Origin: an uncultured Bacilli bacterium | GTDB lineage: Bacteria > Bacillota_I > Bacilli_A > RF39 > UBA660 | Assembly (NCBI GenBank): GCA_944363635.1 | Contig: CALVUP010000003.1 | Coordinates: 33,603-97,602 of the forward strand | Direction of reading: 5' to 3' | DNA length: 64,000 nucleotides | Shown here: one piece after another, positions 1 through 7,784 of the stretch | Layout of the letters: each line of letters opens with the position of its first letter | Position numbering within the stretch: the first letter of the stretch is position 1 | Made by a program: the position numbers and the translations under genes | The notes under the pieces: model-generated | Told to the model about the DNA's origin: nothing | The model's database searches: none | Seen by the model: only the letters and a program-made list of their open reading frames with translations

Positions 1-1270
1 TTTTTTCTTTTCCTCCCATATAAGGTTGTAAAACTTTTGGAATCTTGATCGATCCATCTTCTTGATAATTATTTTCAACAAGAGCAATCAATCCTCTAGG
101 AGAAGCTACAACTGTGTTGTTTAAAGTATGCAAATAATAAGTTCCCTTCTCTCCCTTTGTACGAACACCTAAACGTCTCGCTTGTGCATCGCCTAGATTA
201 GAACAACTAGCAACTTCAAAATATTTCTTTTGCCTTGGAGACCAAGCTTCAATATCGCAAGATTTTACTTTTAAATCCGCTAAATCACCACTACAACATT
301 CAAGTTGACGAACTGGAATATCGAAATTTCTAAAAATTTCCACCGTATATTTCCACATTTTTTCATACCAATCCATTGATTCTTCTGGTTCACAAATAAC
401 AATCATCTCTTGTTTTTCAAATTGATGAACACGGTAAAGACCTCTTTCCTCAAGACCATGGGAACCACCTTCTTTTCTAAAACATGGAGAATAGCTTGTC
501 ATTTGAATAGGCAATTCTTCTTTTTTTAGAATCTGATCTTTAAATTTACCAATCATAGAATGTTCAGAAGTTCCAATTAAATATAAATCTTCTCCTTCAA
601 TTTTATACATCATAGCTTCCATTTCTGGGAAAGACATAACACCAGTTACTACATCCCCATGAATCATAAATGGTGGTATAGCATAAGTAAAACCATGATC
701 GATCATAAAATCTCTAGCATAAGCAAGCATAGCTTCATGAAGCCTTGCAATATCACCAAGCAAGTAATAAAACCCTTGACCACTTGTTCTTCCTGCAGCT
801 TCTTTATCCATACCATTTACCCTTGCAATAATATCCGCATGATATGGAATTTCATAAGTAGGAACTACTGGTTCTCCAAATCGTTCAACTTCTACATTTT
901 CGGAATCATCATGACCAATAGGAACCGATGGATCCATGATATTAGGAATTACCATCATAATTTCTTTAATTCTTTTACCTGTTTCTTCTTGTATACTTTC
1001 TAAAGAAGCAATCTCATCTGCCATTTCTTTTATCTTTGCTTTTACTTGTTCTGCTTCTTCCTTTTTCCCCTCTTGCATTAGTTTTCCAATTTCAGAACTC
1101 TTTTTATTTTTATCCGCTTTTAATTGATCCGCTTTCGTTTGTGCTTCTCGAACTTTTATATCAAGTTCATACACCTCATCCACTAAAGGTAATTTTTCAT
1201 CTTGAAATTTGTTTTTAATGTTTTCCTTTACCAAATTTCTATTTTCTCTTATTAATTTAATATCAATCAT
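1..1270 (-). CDS. serS: Seryl-tRNA synthetase, 3' end cut by window edge
   Basis: Class II aminoacyl-tRNA synthetase that charges tRNA-Ser with serine in the cytoplasm. About 423 residues are present; the last codons lie beyond position 1. The N-terminal part (about residues 25-105) is the helical coiled-coil arm, rich in Lys and Glu. Motif 2 appears as FRKEGGSHGLEERGLYRVHQ and the C-terminal catalytic region reads NTVVASPRGLIALVENN. That motif 3 differs from the usual GSGLAVGRTL form, so this is a divergent SerRS subtype. The ATG at 1270 follows a GGAGGATAAT ribosome site and lies 9 bases after the upstream DUF1653 gene. Both sit behind a T-box leader, so expression probably rises when tRNA-Ser is uncharged. 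Confidence 0.95.
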   Translation of the reverse strand, partial: MIDIKLIRENRNLVKENIKNKFQDEKLPLVDEVYELDIKVREAQTKADQLKADKNKKSSEIGKLMQEGKKEEAEQVKAKIKEMADEIASLESIQEETGKRIKEIMMVIPNIMDPSVPIGHDDSENVEVERFGEPVVPTYEIPYHADIIARVNGMDKEAAGRTSGQGFYYLLGDIARLHEAMLAYARDFMIDHGFTYAIPPFMIHGDVVTGVMSFPEMEAMMYKIEGEDLYLIGTSEHSMIGKFKDQILKKEELPIQMTSYSPCFRKEGGSHGLEERGLYRVHQFEKQEMIVICEPEESMDWYEKMWKYTVEIFRNFDIPVRQLECCSGDLADLKVKSCDIEAWSPRQKKYFEVASCSNLGDAQARRLGVRTKGEKGTYYLHTLNNTVVASPRGLIALVENNYQEDGSIKIPKVLQPYMGGKEK

Positions 1271-1279
1271 ATTATCCTC

Positions 1280-1510
1280 CTATTTATTTTTACTTTCAAT
1301 ATTTTGTAGTTCAAATCTATATTTTTGCCCGTTTTTATTAATTTCCTCTAAAAACATATCATAGGGTCTACACCATAATTTACAATCTTCATATAAAGCG
1401 CGATATGCAACCATCTTTTCGTGTGTTTCACTATGATAGATAATATCCTCTACTCTATAAAAATCCCCTTTATAATGCTTATAGATTCCTCCTATTTTTA
1501 AAGTGTTCAT
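1280..1510 (-). CDS. DUF1653 small protein
   Basis: A 76-residue protein beginning MNTLKIGGIYKHYKGDFYRV, typical of the DUF1653 family of small single-domain proteins of unknown role. The start at 1510 is chosen because a GGAG site sits 5 bases upstream. A longer reading frame runs back through the T-box terminator and is not credible. It is the first gene of a two-gene operon with serS. The family's function is not established; pairing with serS under T-box control is seen here but does not by itself show a translation role. Confidence 0.85.
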   Translation of the reverse strand: MNTLKIGGIYKHYKGDFYRVEDIIYHSETHEKMVAYRALYEDCKLWCRPYDMFLEEINKNGQKYRFELQNIESKNK

Positions 1511-1523
1511 AAAATTCTCCTTT

Positions 1524-1721
1524 CCAAAACAAAAAGGATGCCTACCAGGAGTGCATAAGCACGGTACCATCCTTTGTTTTACTCACTTAAATAACGGAAT
1601 GATTTCCGGACTCGATTAAAGTCTCTAAAGAGTAGATAAGCAATCTTTTATATTAGTTTCCACCAACCACTAATTCTCTATAAATAAAAAGGGTTGCTAT
1701 TGTCTCTTATCACTGATTTAT
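1524..1721 (-). promoter_or_regulatory. T-box riboswitch, serine specifier (UCU), controlling DUF1653-serS
   Basis: Transcribed on the minus strand ahead of the DUF1653 gene. Stem I contains the conserved AG-bulge and distal loop (AGAGAATTAGTGGTTGGTGG, about 1660-1679). A helix AAGAG/CTCTT closes a specifier loop holding TCT followed by A at 1634-1636. The T-box bulge AGGATGGTACCG (about 1562-1575) overlaps a terminator: GGATG..TACC pairs with GGTA..CATCC and is followed by a T-rich run near 1525. The UGGU bulge would meet a G73 tRNA-Ser through a G-U pair. Downstream serS agrees with the serine specifier. Confidence 0.9.
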
Positions 1722-1727
1722 AAGATA

Positions 1728-1756
1728 ATTATAAAATATTTTTTTTGTTTAGTAAA
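1728..1756 (-). promoter_or_regulatory. Sigma-A-type promoter of the T-box/serS transcript
   Basis: On the minus strand, -35 TTTACT (1751-1756) and -10 TATAAT (1728-1733) are separated by 17 bases. Initiation would fall near 1721, just upstream of stem I of the T-box. Confidence 0.7.
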
Positions 1757-1764
1757 TAGATTTT

Positions 1765-1985
1765 TTATTTTTTACTTACTGATTTTTTAAACTCTATAAA
1801 GCAATTAATCAAATGATGGACCTTTGAATAATCGATTTTATTATAATCTCGTACTTTTTTAACAGGTCAAATAAACCATGAAGTTTTTGATCGGTATAAA
1901 GCTGAAAAGCTTCATGTATGGCTTAATTGACTTGATCATATAAAATGGCTTTACTCACTTTTCCTAAGCCTAGCATAAAATACTG
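1765..1985 (-). pseudogene. Decayed ORF of unknown family
   Basis: Between the spoVS terminator and the serS promoter, one frame reads KQYFMLGLGKVSKAILYDQV, then a stop, then AIHEAFQLYTDQKLHGLFDL. It then needs a frame change to continue as SKVHHLINCFIEFKKSVSKK before the final TAA at 1765. No ribosome site is visible. The amino-acid pattern looks like real protein rather than random AT-rich translation, so it is read as a broken gene fragment. The family is not recognised. Confidence 0.4.
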
Positions 1986-2001
1986 TTTTTAAAAAAGCAA
2001 A

Positions 2002-2022
2002 GAAAAAAGCGTTTTTCACGCT
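2002..2022 (-). terminator. Terminator of spoVS
   Basis: Minus-strand hairpin AGCGT/ACGCT with a short A-rich loop followed by a run of six or more T, just after the spoVS stop codon. Confidence 0.75.
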
Positions 2023-2024
2023 TA

Positions 2025-2285
2025 CTATCGAGATTCAATAATTAATTTTATTGCTGTTCTTTCCTCACCATCAATATTAATATCCGTAAAAGCTGGTATA
2101 CAAATTAAATTTTTACCTGATGGAGCCACAAACCCTCTTGCAATACAAACAGCCTTAATTGCTTGGTTTATTGCTCCTGCTCCTACTGCTTGAATTTCTA
2201 CACTCCCCTTTTCTCTAAATATATTAGCTAAAGCCCCCGCTACACTATTTGGATTTGACTTTGATCGTACTTTTAATGTTTCCAT
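2025..2285 (-). CDS. spoVS: Stage V sporulation protein S
   Basis: An 86-residue Alba-like small protein, almost full match to the SpoVS pattern: KVRSKSNPNSVAGALANIFR at the N-terminus, GAGAINQAIKAVCIARGFVA in the middle, and a C-terminal strand ending IKLIIESR. In Bacillus it affects spore coat assembly and septation and is a probable nucleic-acid binding protein. The gene is monocistronic: hairpin terminators lie both upstream (2339-2358) and downstream (2002-2022). A TATAAT-like -10 lies about 30 bases before the start. Its presence is the first of several signs that this organism sporulates, although SpoVS also occurs in some non-sporulating bacteria. Confidence 0.95.
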   Translation of the reverse strand: METLKVRSKSNPNSVAGALANIFREKGSVEIQAVGAGAINQAIKAVCIARGFVAPSGKNLICIPAFTDINIDGEERTAIKLIIESR

Positions 2286-2338
2286 AAATATTTCATTCCT
2301 TTCTAATTCATTATATTAAAAAGCAAACGAAAAAGAAC

Positions 2339-2358
2339 AAAAAAAAGACTAAAAGTCT
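2339..2358 (-). terminator. Terminator overlapping the end of the 2349-3311 gene
   Basis: AGACT/AGTCT hairpin with a 2-4 base loop followed by eight T on the minus strand. It overlaps the stop codon of the upstream gene and separates it from spoVS. Confidence 0.8.
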
Positions 2359-3311
2359 AATACTTCTATGTCTTTATCTTCTACTAATTTAGCCTCTTGA
2401 TATTTTGGTTGCTCTTGTTGATTCACAGCTGGTATTTCAGTCGTTTTTTCCGCAGGCGTTTCAGTTTCTACTGCAGGTGTTTCTGGTTTTGCCGTTTCTT
2501 GAATCACCGGAATGGTCTGTGTTTTATCAAGAGGATTTGCTCCACCATAGATTTGATGTGCTGTTTCTTCTTTTGGAAGATCAACTGCAGGGCTTGCTCC
2601 TCCATAGATTGTTGGTGCAGGCTCTTCTTGTACAGATGGCTGCATGTCTACTACTGGTGAAGTTGTTTCTTCCGTTGTAGATACACTAGGTTCAACAATT
2701 GGAATATTATTTTCTTCTTGCATATTGACACTGGTAGTAGAATCTACAGAAACAGGTTCTATAACAGGTTGTACTACATCACTCGTAGTTGTATTTTCAA
2801 CGGAGCTTTCAGCAATGGCTGATGCTGCTAAAGAAGCATCAGGTGTAGATTGTATATTGCTATCAACAGGTGCAACTGGATCTACATTTACAGGTTCTAT
2901 CGTTGGTTGAATAGGTGTTACATCTACTGGAGAAGGATTTGCTTGGAAATCGCTTGGATTTGGTTGAACGGTATTCATTGTATTACTAGGTTGTTCAACA
3001 GCTGTAGGTGTTACATCAGGAACAACTGGATTTGTCGCATAATTAACTGGTTCAGATACACCCATATTAGGATCATTGGTAAAAGTAGGTGCATTTGTTT
3101 GAGCTATACCAACATTTGCATTCATACTTGGATCTGAAAAATTAGGTGTCACATCCGTAGTAACAACATCCTCCTTTTTTGGTTTTTTCTTATGACCAGA
3201 GGCTATAAACAAGATAAGAGCTAGTAATAGTAATACAACCCCTCCTGCAATCAATAAACCAGGTAAAGTCGTAAACCAATTTATATCAAAATTAAATGCG
3301 CATATATACAT
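2349..3311 (-). CDS. Single-pass membrane protein with long disordered tail
   Basis: A 320-residue protein of unknown function. Residues about 13-38 form one transmembrane helix (LLIAGGVVLLLLALILFIAS), followed by a basic GHKKKPKK stop-transfer segment. The remaining 270 residues are Pro/Thr/Val/Glu-rich, with no predicted fold. Two related units near residues 235-265 carry IYGGASP and IYGGANP. By the positive-inside rule the tail is probably cytoplasmic, so this looks like a membrane-tethered linker or scaffold rather than a surface protein. It follows the RluA-type gene by about 55 bases and ends at a strong terminator. No family is recognised. Confidence 0.7.
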   Translation of the reverse strand: MYICAFNFDINWFTTLPGLLIAGGVVLLLLALILFIASGHKKKPKKEDVVTTDVTPNFSDPSMNANVGIAQTNAPTFTNDPNMGVSEPVNYATNPVVPDVTPTAVEQPSNTMNTVQPNPSDFQANPSPVDVTPIQPTIEPVNVDPVAPVDSNIQSTPDASLAASAIAESSVENTTTSDVVQPVIEPVSVDSTTSVNMQEENNIPIVEPSVSTTEETTSPVVDMQPSVQEEPAPTIYGGASPAVDLPKEETAHQIYGGANPLDKTQTIPVIQETAKPETPAVETETPAEKTTEIPAVNQQEQPKYQEAKLVEDKDIEVLDF

Positions 3312-3367
3312 AAATACATCTCCCTTATTTTATTCTATTTTTATAATAACAAATTTTTACTATAAAA

Positions 3368-4042
3368 TCAATCCTTTTTTAAAAGGCTAAACTGATTAAA
3401 CACCCCATAATGAGGGATATTTTTAAAACCCATCATCTCTTTTTTTATGGGATGTAAAAATGACAGTTCATATGCATAAAGAGCTATTTGTTGCTTATTT
3501 TGTTCACCATATCTTTGATCCCCATATAATGGATGCTTTCTATTTTGCAATTGAATTCGAATTTGATGATGTCTTCCAGTTTTCAAATTGATTTCCAACA
3601 AAGACAACTGATTTTTTTCTTCTAATACTTTGTAAGACAATTCGGCGTATTTTCCTTCCTTTTCATTTGTAATTACAGCATTAAAAGAATGATCTTTTTT
3701 GATATAATCAATCAACTTCCCATTTTTTTCTTTAAAAATTCCTTGTACAACCGCTAAATACTTTTTATGAAATTGATGCTCTTGGATTTGTCTTGTCAAT
3801 CGACTCGCAGCTTTAGAAGTTTTTGCAAAAACCATAATGCCCCCAACAGGTCGATCCAAACGATGCACCAGTCCTACATAAACATTCCCTGGTTTTTTAT
3901 ATTTTTCTTTAATATAAGCCTTAACAAGTGACAACATGTCAGGATCATGACTACGATCTTCCTGAGAAGGAACATTGCAAGGTTTTTCTACTACTATAAT
4001 ATGATTATCTTCATAAAATATATTTAAATTATTTGCTTTCAT
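3368..4042 (-). CDS. RluA-family RNA pseudouridine synthase without S4 domain
   Basis: Converts specific uridines to pseudouridine in rRNA or tRNA. The catalytic motif HRLDRPVGG holds the expected aspartate, and GRHHQIRIQL is the conserved C-terminal motif. There is no N-terminal S4 RNA-binding domain; the protein opens directly with the catalytic fold (IFYEDNHIIVVEKPCNVPSQ). ATG at 4042 is preferred over the upstream frame opening. It overlaps the end of the methyltransferase gene by 14 bases, which suggests translational coupling. The RNA target cannot be told from sequence. Confidence 0.88.
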   Translation of the reverse strand: MKANNLNIFYEDNHIIVVEKPCNVPSQEDRSHDPDMLSLVKAYIKEKYKKPGNVYVGLVHRLDRPVGGIMVFAKTSKAASRLTRQIQEHQFHKKYLAVVQGIFKEKNGKLIDYIKKDHSFNAVITNEKEGKYAELSYKVLEEKNQLSLLEINLKTGRHHQIRIQLQNRKHPLYGDQRYGEQNKQQIALYAYELSFLHPIKKEMMGFKNIPHYGVFNQFSLLKKD

Positions 4043-4895
4043 AACGTCCATATATACCACAAGGTAAAACCAGATTCTTATTTTTTATAGGCAATCCTAA
4101 TTCCCCTGTTGTAATTTCTCCATCATATTTATTTCCCATAGCAAGCTTTAATAAATTTCCAAGCACACTACTTGAAAGTCCAGTTGTATAAGAATTAATA
4201 ATAAAGAACAATGGATCATCCACTAATAATTCCATACATAAATCAATAAGCTCAGCCAAATTCTTTTCAATATTCCATACCTCACCATTGCTTCCTCTTC
4301 CATAACTAGGAGGATCCATAACAATAGCCTCATATTTATGTCCTCGTCTAATTTCTCTTTTTACAAATTTAATTACATCATCAACAATATAACGAATAGG
4401 ACGATCAGATAAACCAGAAGCTGCTGCATTTTCTTTTGCCCAGTCCACCATACCACGAGAAGAATCCACATGAACGACACTCGCTCCAGCATATAAACAA
4501 GCAACGCTTGCACCTCCCGTATATGCAAATAAATTTAAAACACGAATAGGACGATTGGCCTGTTGAATTTTATCTATCATAAAATCCCAATTTACTGCTT
4601 GTTCTGGAAACAATCCCGTATGTTTAAATCCCATTTGTTTAATATTGAAAGTTAAATCTTTATAATGTACTTGCCAACGAGCGGGTGTTTTCTTTAAATT
4701 TTCCCAATAACCACCACCAGATGTATTTCTATGATAATGGGCATGAATAAAATTATATTTATTAATCAAATGTCCATTATTCCATATGACTTGAGGATCT
4801 GGTCTTAATAAGAAAACAGTATTCCATCTTTCTAGTTTTTCACCACTGGAAGCATCTATAACCTCAAATTCTTTCCAATTCTTTGCTAAATCCAT
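4029..4895 (-). CDS. Class I SAM-dependent rRNA methyltransferase (RlmI/RlmK-like)
   Basis: Probable 23S rRNA methyltransferase. The Rossmann SAM site reads RVLNLFAYTGGASVACLYAG, the acidic loop follows at VVHVDSSRGMVDWAKENA, and the catalytic motif IV is MDPPSYGRG, as in the RlmI family. About 289 residues, shorter than RlmI because it lacks an N-terminal PUA domain. ATG 4895 is chosen because GGTGATAGT precedes it; the longer frame has no such site. It lies directly after Ddl and is followed by an overlapping pseudouridine synthase, giving an RNA-modification pair at the end of a wall-precursor operon. Confidence 0.85.
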   Translation of the reverse strand: MDLAKNWKEFEVIDASSGEKLERWNTVFLLRPDPQVIWNNGHLINKYNFIHAHYHRNTSGGGYWENLKKTPARWQVHYKDLTFNIKQMGFKHTGLFPEQAVNWDFMIDKIQQANRPIRVLNLFAYTGGASVACLYAGASVVHVDSSRGMVDWAKENAAASGLSDRPIRYIVDDVIKFVKREIRRGHKYEAIVMDPPSYGRGSNGEVWNIEKNLAELIDLCMELLVDDPLFFIINSYTTGLSSSVLGNLLKLAMGNKYDGEITTGELGLPIKNKNLVLPCGIYGRYESK

Positions 4896-4939
4896 ACTAT
4901 CACCAATTTCATTATAAAACAAAAAAGAACGAAAAGCCA

Positions 4940-6157
4940 TTAAAACTTTTTCGTTCCTTTCATTCCTTTAAATCCATGTGAGAATCCTTGTAAAATATTC
5001 GTCTCAAAAGAATGTGTTTTATGAATTCTTGTTTTATAATCTTTAATACCAATATTAATCATATCATCTAAAAGTTCTGTATATTCTTTTCCAATAGGTG
5101 CCCATAAATAGAAAGCTAAAGAACCAGGAATAGAATTAATTTCATTTACATAAGCCTTCTTTTCCTTGGTATCAACTAAAAAGTCAATACGACAAACCCC
5201 ACTACTTCCAATAGCTTTAAAAGCAGCAAGAGCAGATTCACGCACTTGTTTTTCTAAAGCTTTTGTAAGATCAGCAGGAATCTTACGATCCGCAGCAGCC
5301 ATACCTTTTGAAGCACTTTTCATAGTACCCTTTACAGGCATTTTTCCTTTAGCCTTACCTCCACCAATATATTTTTCTTCATAAGTTAAGAAATCTTCTT
5401 TAGAAATTACCTCTTCTATAGCACTTAACTCTTGATTTTTATAATTTCCAAGTACACTAATATTAACTTCTTTTAAATTTTTTACCAATTCTTCAACGAC
5501 AATTTTAGTATCATATTGAATGGCATCTTCAATACCTTCTATCAACTCTTCATCATTCTTTGCAGTAGCAATACCAACACTACTACCTAAAGTGGCAGGT
5601 TTAATGATTACAGGATATTTTAGGTTTTTATGAATTTTATCTAATACAGCTGCACTATCCAATTTATAGTCATTATCATAAAACCAAGTATAATTTTTAA
5701 TTGGAATTCCTTCACTTTCAAAAACTTGTTTCATATAAACTTTATCCTGTCCAATTACAGAAGCATATACATTACTTCCTACATAAGGAATACCAATTGT
5801 TTGTAAATAACCTTGTAAGGTACCATCTTCTACATTCGTACCATGTACAATTGGAAAAGCAATATCAATTTCTTTTACGATACGCTTAAACAATCCCTTT
5901 GATTGTAAAACAAAAGCTCCATTTCTTTCATAAAGAACCACTTTCTTACAATATCTCTTAATCAAATCCATATCTTGATAATTTTCGATTTCCTTTAATA
6001 TTTCCCCTGTATACCACTGTCTATCTTTTGTAATATAAATGGGAATAATTTCATACTTTTCACTATCCATTTTATTCATCGCTTGAACAGCTGAGATAAT
6101 ACTTACCTCATGTTCAACACTTTCTCCACCAAAAATAACACCAACTTTAATTTTCAT
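4940..6157 (-). CDS. ddl: D-alanine--D-alanine ligase
   Basis: ATP-grasp ligase that joins two D-alanines, the dipeptide later added to UDP-MurNAc-tripeptide by MurF. The N-terminus KIKVGVIFGGESVEHEVSII carries the family's glycine-rich and Glu/His signature. Central YPVIIKPATLGSSVGIATA and C-terminal CRIDFLVD..VNEINSIPGS hold ATP, Mg and substrate residues. At 405 residues it is longer than typical (about 350). The extra length is a Lys/Gly/Met-rich insert near 275-300 and a C-terminal tail of about 25 residues. It follows the MurF-like gene by 11 bases, a functional pair. Confidence 0.94.
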   Translation of the reverse strand: MKIKVGVIFGGESVEHEVSIISAVQAMNKMDSEKYEIIPIYITKDRQWYTGEILKEIENYQDMDLIKRYCKKVVLYERNGAFVLQSKGLFKRIVKEIDIAFPIVHGTNVEDGTLQGYLQTIGIPYVGSNVYASVIGQDKVYMKQVFESEGIPIKNYTWFYDNDYKLDSAAVLDKIHKNLKYPVIIKPATLGSSVGIATAKNDEELIEGIEDAIQYDTKIVVEELVKNLKEVNISVLGNYKNQELSAIEEVISKEDFLTYEEKYIGGGKAKGKMPVKGTMKSASKGMAAADRKIPADLTKALEKQVRESALAAFKAIGSSGVCRIDFLVDTKEKKAYVNEINSIPGSLAFYLWAPIGKEYTELLDDMINIGIKDYKTRIHKTHSFETNILQGFSHGFKGMKGTKKF

Positions 6158-6168
6158 ACTTTATCCTC

Positions 6169-7773
6169 CTATTCATTATATGTATCTGGTAAATCATTTT
6201 CAAATAATGCATACAAATCCTTTTTTCCTTTTAGACCATTTATAATAGTGTATGCCTCTTTCACATCATTGGTTAAAATAACGTTTTCTTCTTTAAATCC
6301 ATTTAATAACAATCCCTCATAAATAGGTTTCGTTCTCTTCTTACCAATAAGTATAACATATTTTGCTTTAGAAATAGCACTGATTTGTTTACCAAATTCA
6401 CGATTATACTCTTCTTCTTTTGGTCCCAATTCGATCATTCCAGGTGTCACAACCACTTTATCGCCATTCATCATAGAAAGCACTTCCAAAGCATTTTTTG
6501 CTCCTACTGGATTTGAATTATAAGCATCATCTATTTGATAAAAATTTCCTATTTTTTTAAGTTCCAAACGATGTTCAATAGGTCGTACTTGTTTTACCGC
6601 CTTCATTAAATTATCTATAGAAATTCCAAACGCACGTCCTAAAGCTAAAGCCGACAAAATATTATATACATTATGCCTACCTAACAATTTGGTCTCAAAA
6701 GCATATTTTTTAGGATCTCCTTTAAACATAACATCAAACTTGCACCCTTTATTCGTTCCAACAATATTACAAGCTCTTACATCCACATCTTCTTGATCAA
6801 TTCCTATCCATAAAATTCTACAATGATTTTTAAGCTTATAAGATACTTGTTTTGGATCATCTTTATTTAAAACACCTATCCCATCTTCTGGTAAAGATTC
6901 AATCAGTTCAAATTTTCCTTCTTGAATGTTTTTTTCAGAACCAAAGGTTTCTAAATGGGCTGTCCCAATCGTTGTTAAAATGCCATATTGAGGATGCACC
7001 ATATTACATAAACTTTTAATTTCCCCTTTTTTGTAAGCACCCATCTCAGCAATAAAAATATCATCAAATTTACTTAAATAATTATTAATTGTAATCATAA
7101 GCCCATAGTTGGTGTTTAAATTTCTAGGAGTAGCCAAAGCATTATACTTAATATTTAAAATATCACTTAAAATATTTTTAGAACTGGTTTTTCCATAACT
7201 ACCAGTAATTCCAATAATTTTTAAATGATTCATAGCCTTTAACTTTTTATTGGCTTTAGAAAGATAATAAAAATAAACACACTTTTCTACAGGTCTATTT
7301 ATAAGATTCGCAACCAAAACAACCAAGTAACTTAAACTAATCAATAAAGCAATAACAAATGCAAAAAGTAAATCGTTTATATTCGTAAAACAAACGAATA
7401 AAGTAGGAATAAGCATAAGAATACTAATTGTTACAATTAATCTTTTCACACGAGCTGTGATTACCAAATCATGTTTCATCTGCTTCTTTTCTCTTTGATA
7501 ATCTCCAAGTAAAGTGATCATTAAAATAATATAGATAACAGAAGTTAAAACCAACAAACAATTCGTAAAAACGGTATTTTTTACAATAAGGGCAATCAGT
7601 AATAAAAACATATTGACATAATCATAACAAAAGATAGCCTCTTTTTTATTTTTCTGCATCCATTTTAAATAGCGATTATTCTCATTATATAAATTCTGTT
7701 GTAACATATGCAAAGCTTTTTTATTCTTGATCATCAAATAAAGAAAACCAATAATTAAAAATATATAAATCAT
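6169..7773 (-). CDS. murF: MurF-like Mur ligase with N-terminal membrane domain
   Basis: Mur ligase that most likely adds D-Ala-D-Ala to UDP-MurNAc-tripeptide; the adjacent ddl supports MurF. The ATP site is GITGSYGKTSSKN (about residue 190), followed by ATPRNLNTNYG, IAEMGAYKKGEI and the hinge DDAYNSNPVGAKNAL. Unusually, the first 185 residues are not the MurF substrate-binding domain. They contain about five hydrophobic helices (residues 1-15, 50-95, 115-160), so the enzyme seems to sit in the membrane. The length of 534 residues reflects this. An alternative is a ligase for another wall modification. Confidence 0.8.
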   Translation of the reverse strand: MIYIFLIIGFLYLMIKNKKALHMLQQNLYNENNRYLKWMQKNKKEAIFCYDYVNMFLLLIALIVKNTVFTNCLLVLTSVIYIILMITLLGDYQREKKQMKHDLVITARVKRLIVTISILMLIPTLFVCFTNINDLLFAFVIALLISLSYLVVLVANLINRPVEKCVYFYYLSKANKKLKAMNHLKIIGITGSYGKTSSKNILSDILNIKYNALATPRNLNTNYGLMITINNYLSKFDDIFIAEMGAYKKGEIKSLCNMVHPQYGILTTIGTAHLETFGSEKNIQEGKFELIESLPEDGIGVLNKDDPKQVSYKLKNHCRILWIGIDQEDVDVRACNIVGTNKGCKFDVMFKGDPKKYAFETKLLGRHNVYNILSALALGRAFGISIDNLMKAVKQVRPIEHRLELKKIGNFYQIDDAYNSNPVGAKNALEVLSMMNGDKVVVTPGMIELGPKEEEYNREFGKQISAISKAKYVILIGKKRTKPIYEGLLLNGFKEENVILTNDVKEAYTIINGLKGKKDLYALFENDLPDTYNE

Positions 7774-7784
7774 AATTTAACCTC

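Noticed and set aside
659..1218. Open frames on the plus strand inside serS
   Set aside because: They lie wholly within the seryl-tRNA synthetase gene on the other strand, have low-complexity Ile/Ser-rich products and no ribosome sites.
1511..1570. Longer N-terminus for the DUF1653 protein
   Set aside because: The extra 20 codons are translated from the T-box terminator hairpin, and a better ribosome site stands before 1510.
2397..3137. Several plus-strand frames opposite the disordered membrane protein
   Set aside because: They are complements of the repetitive Pro/Thr codons; no start signals or promoter are found on that strand.
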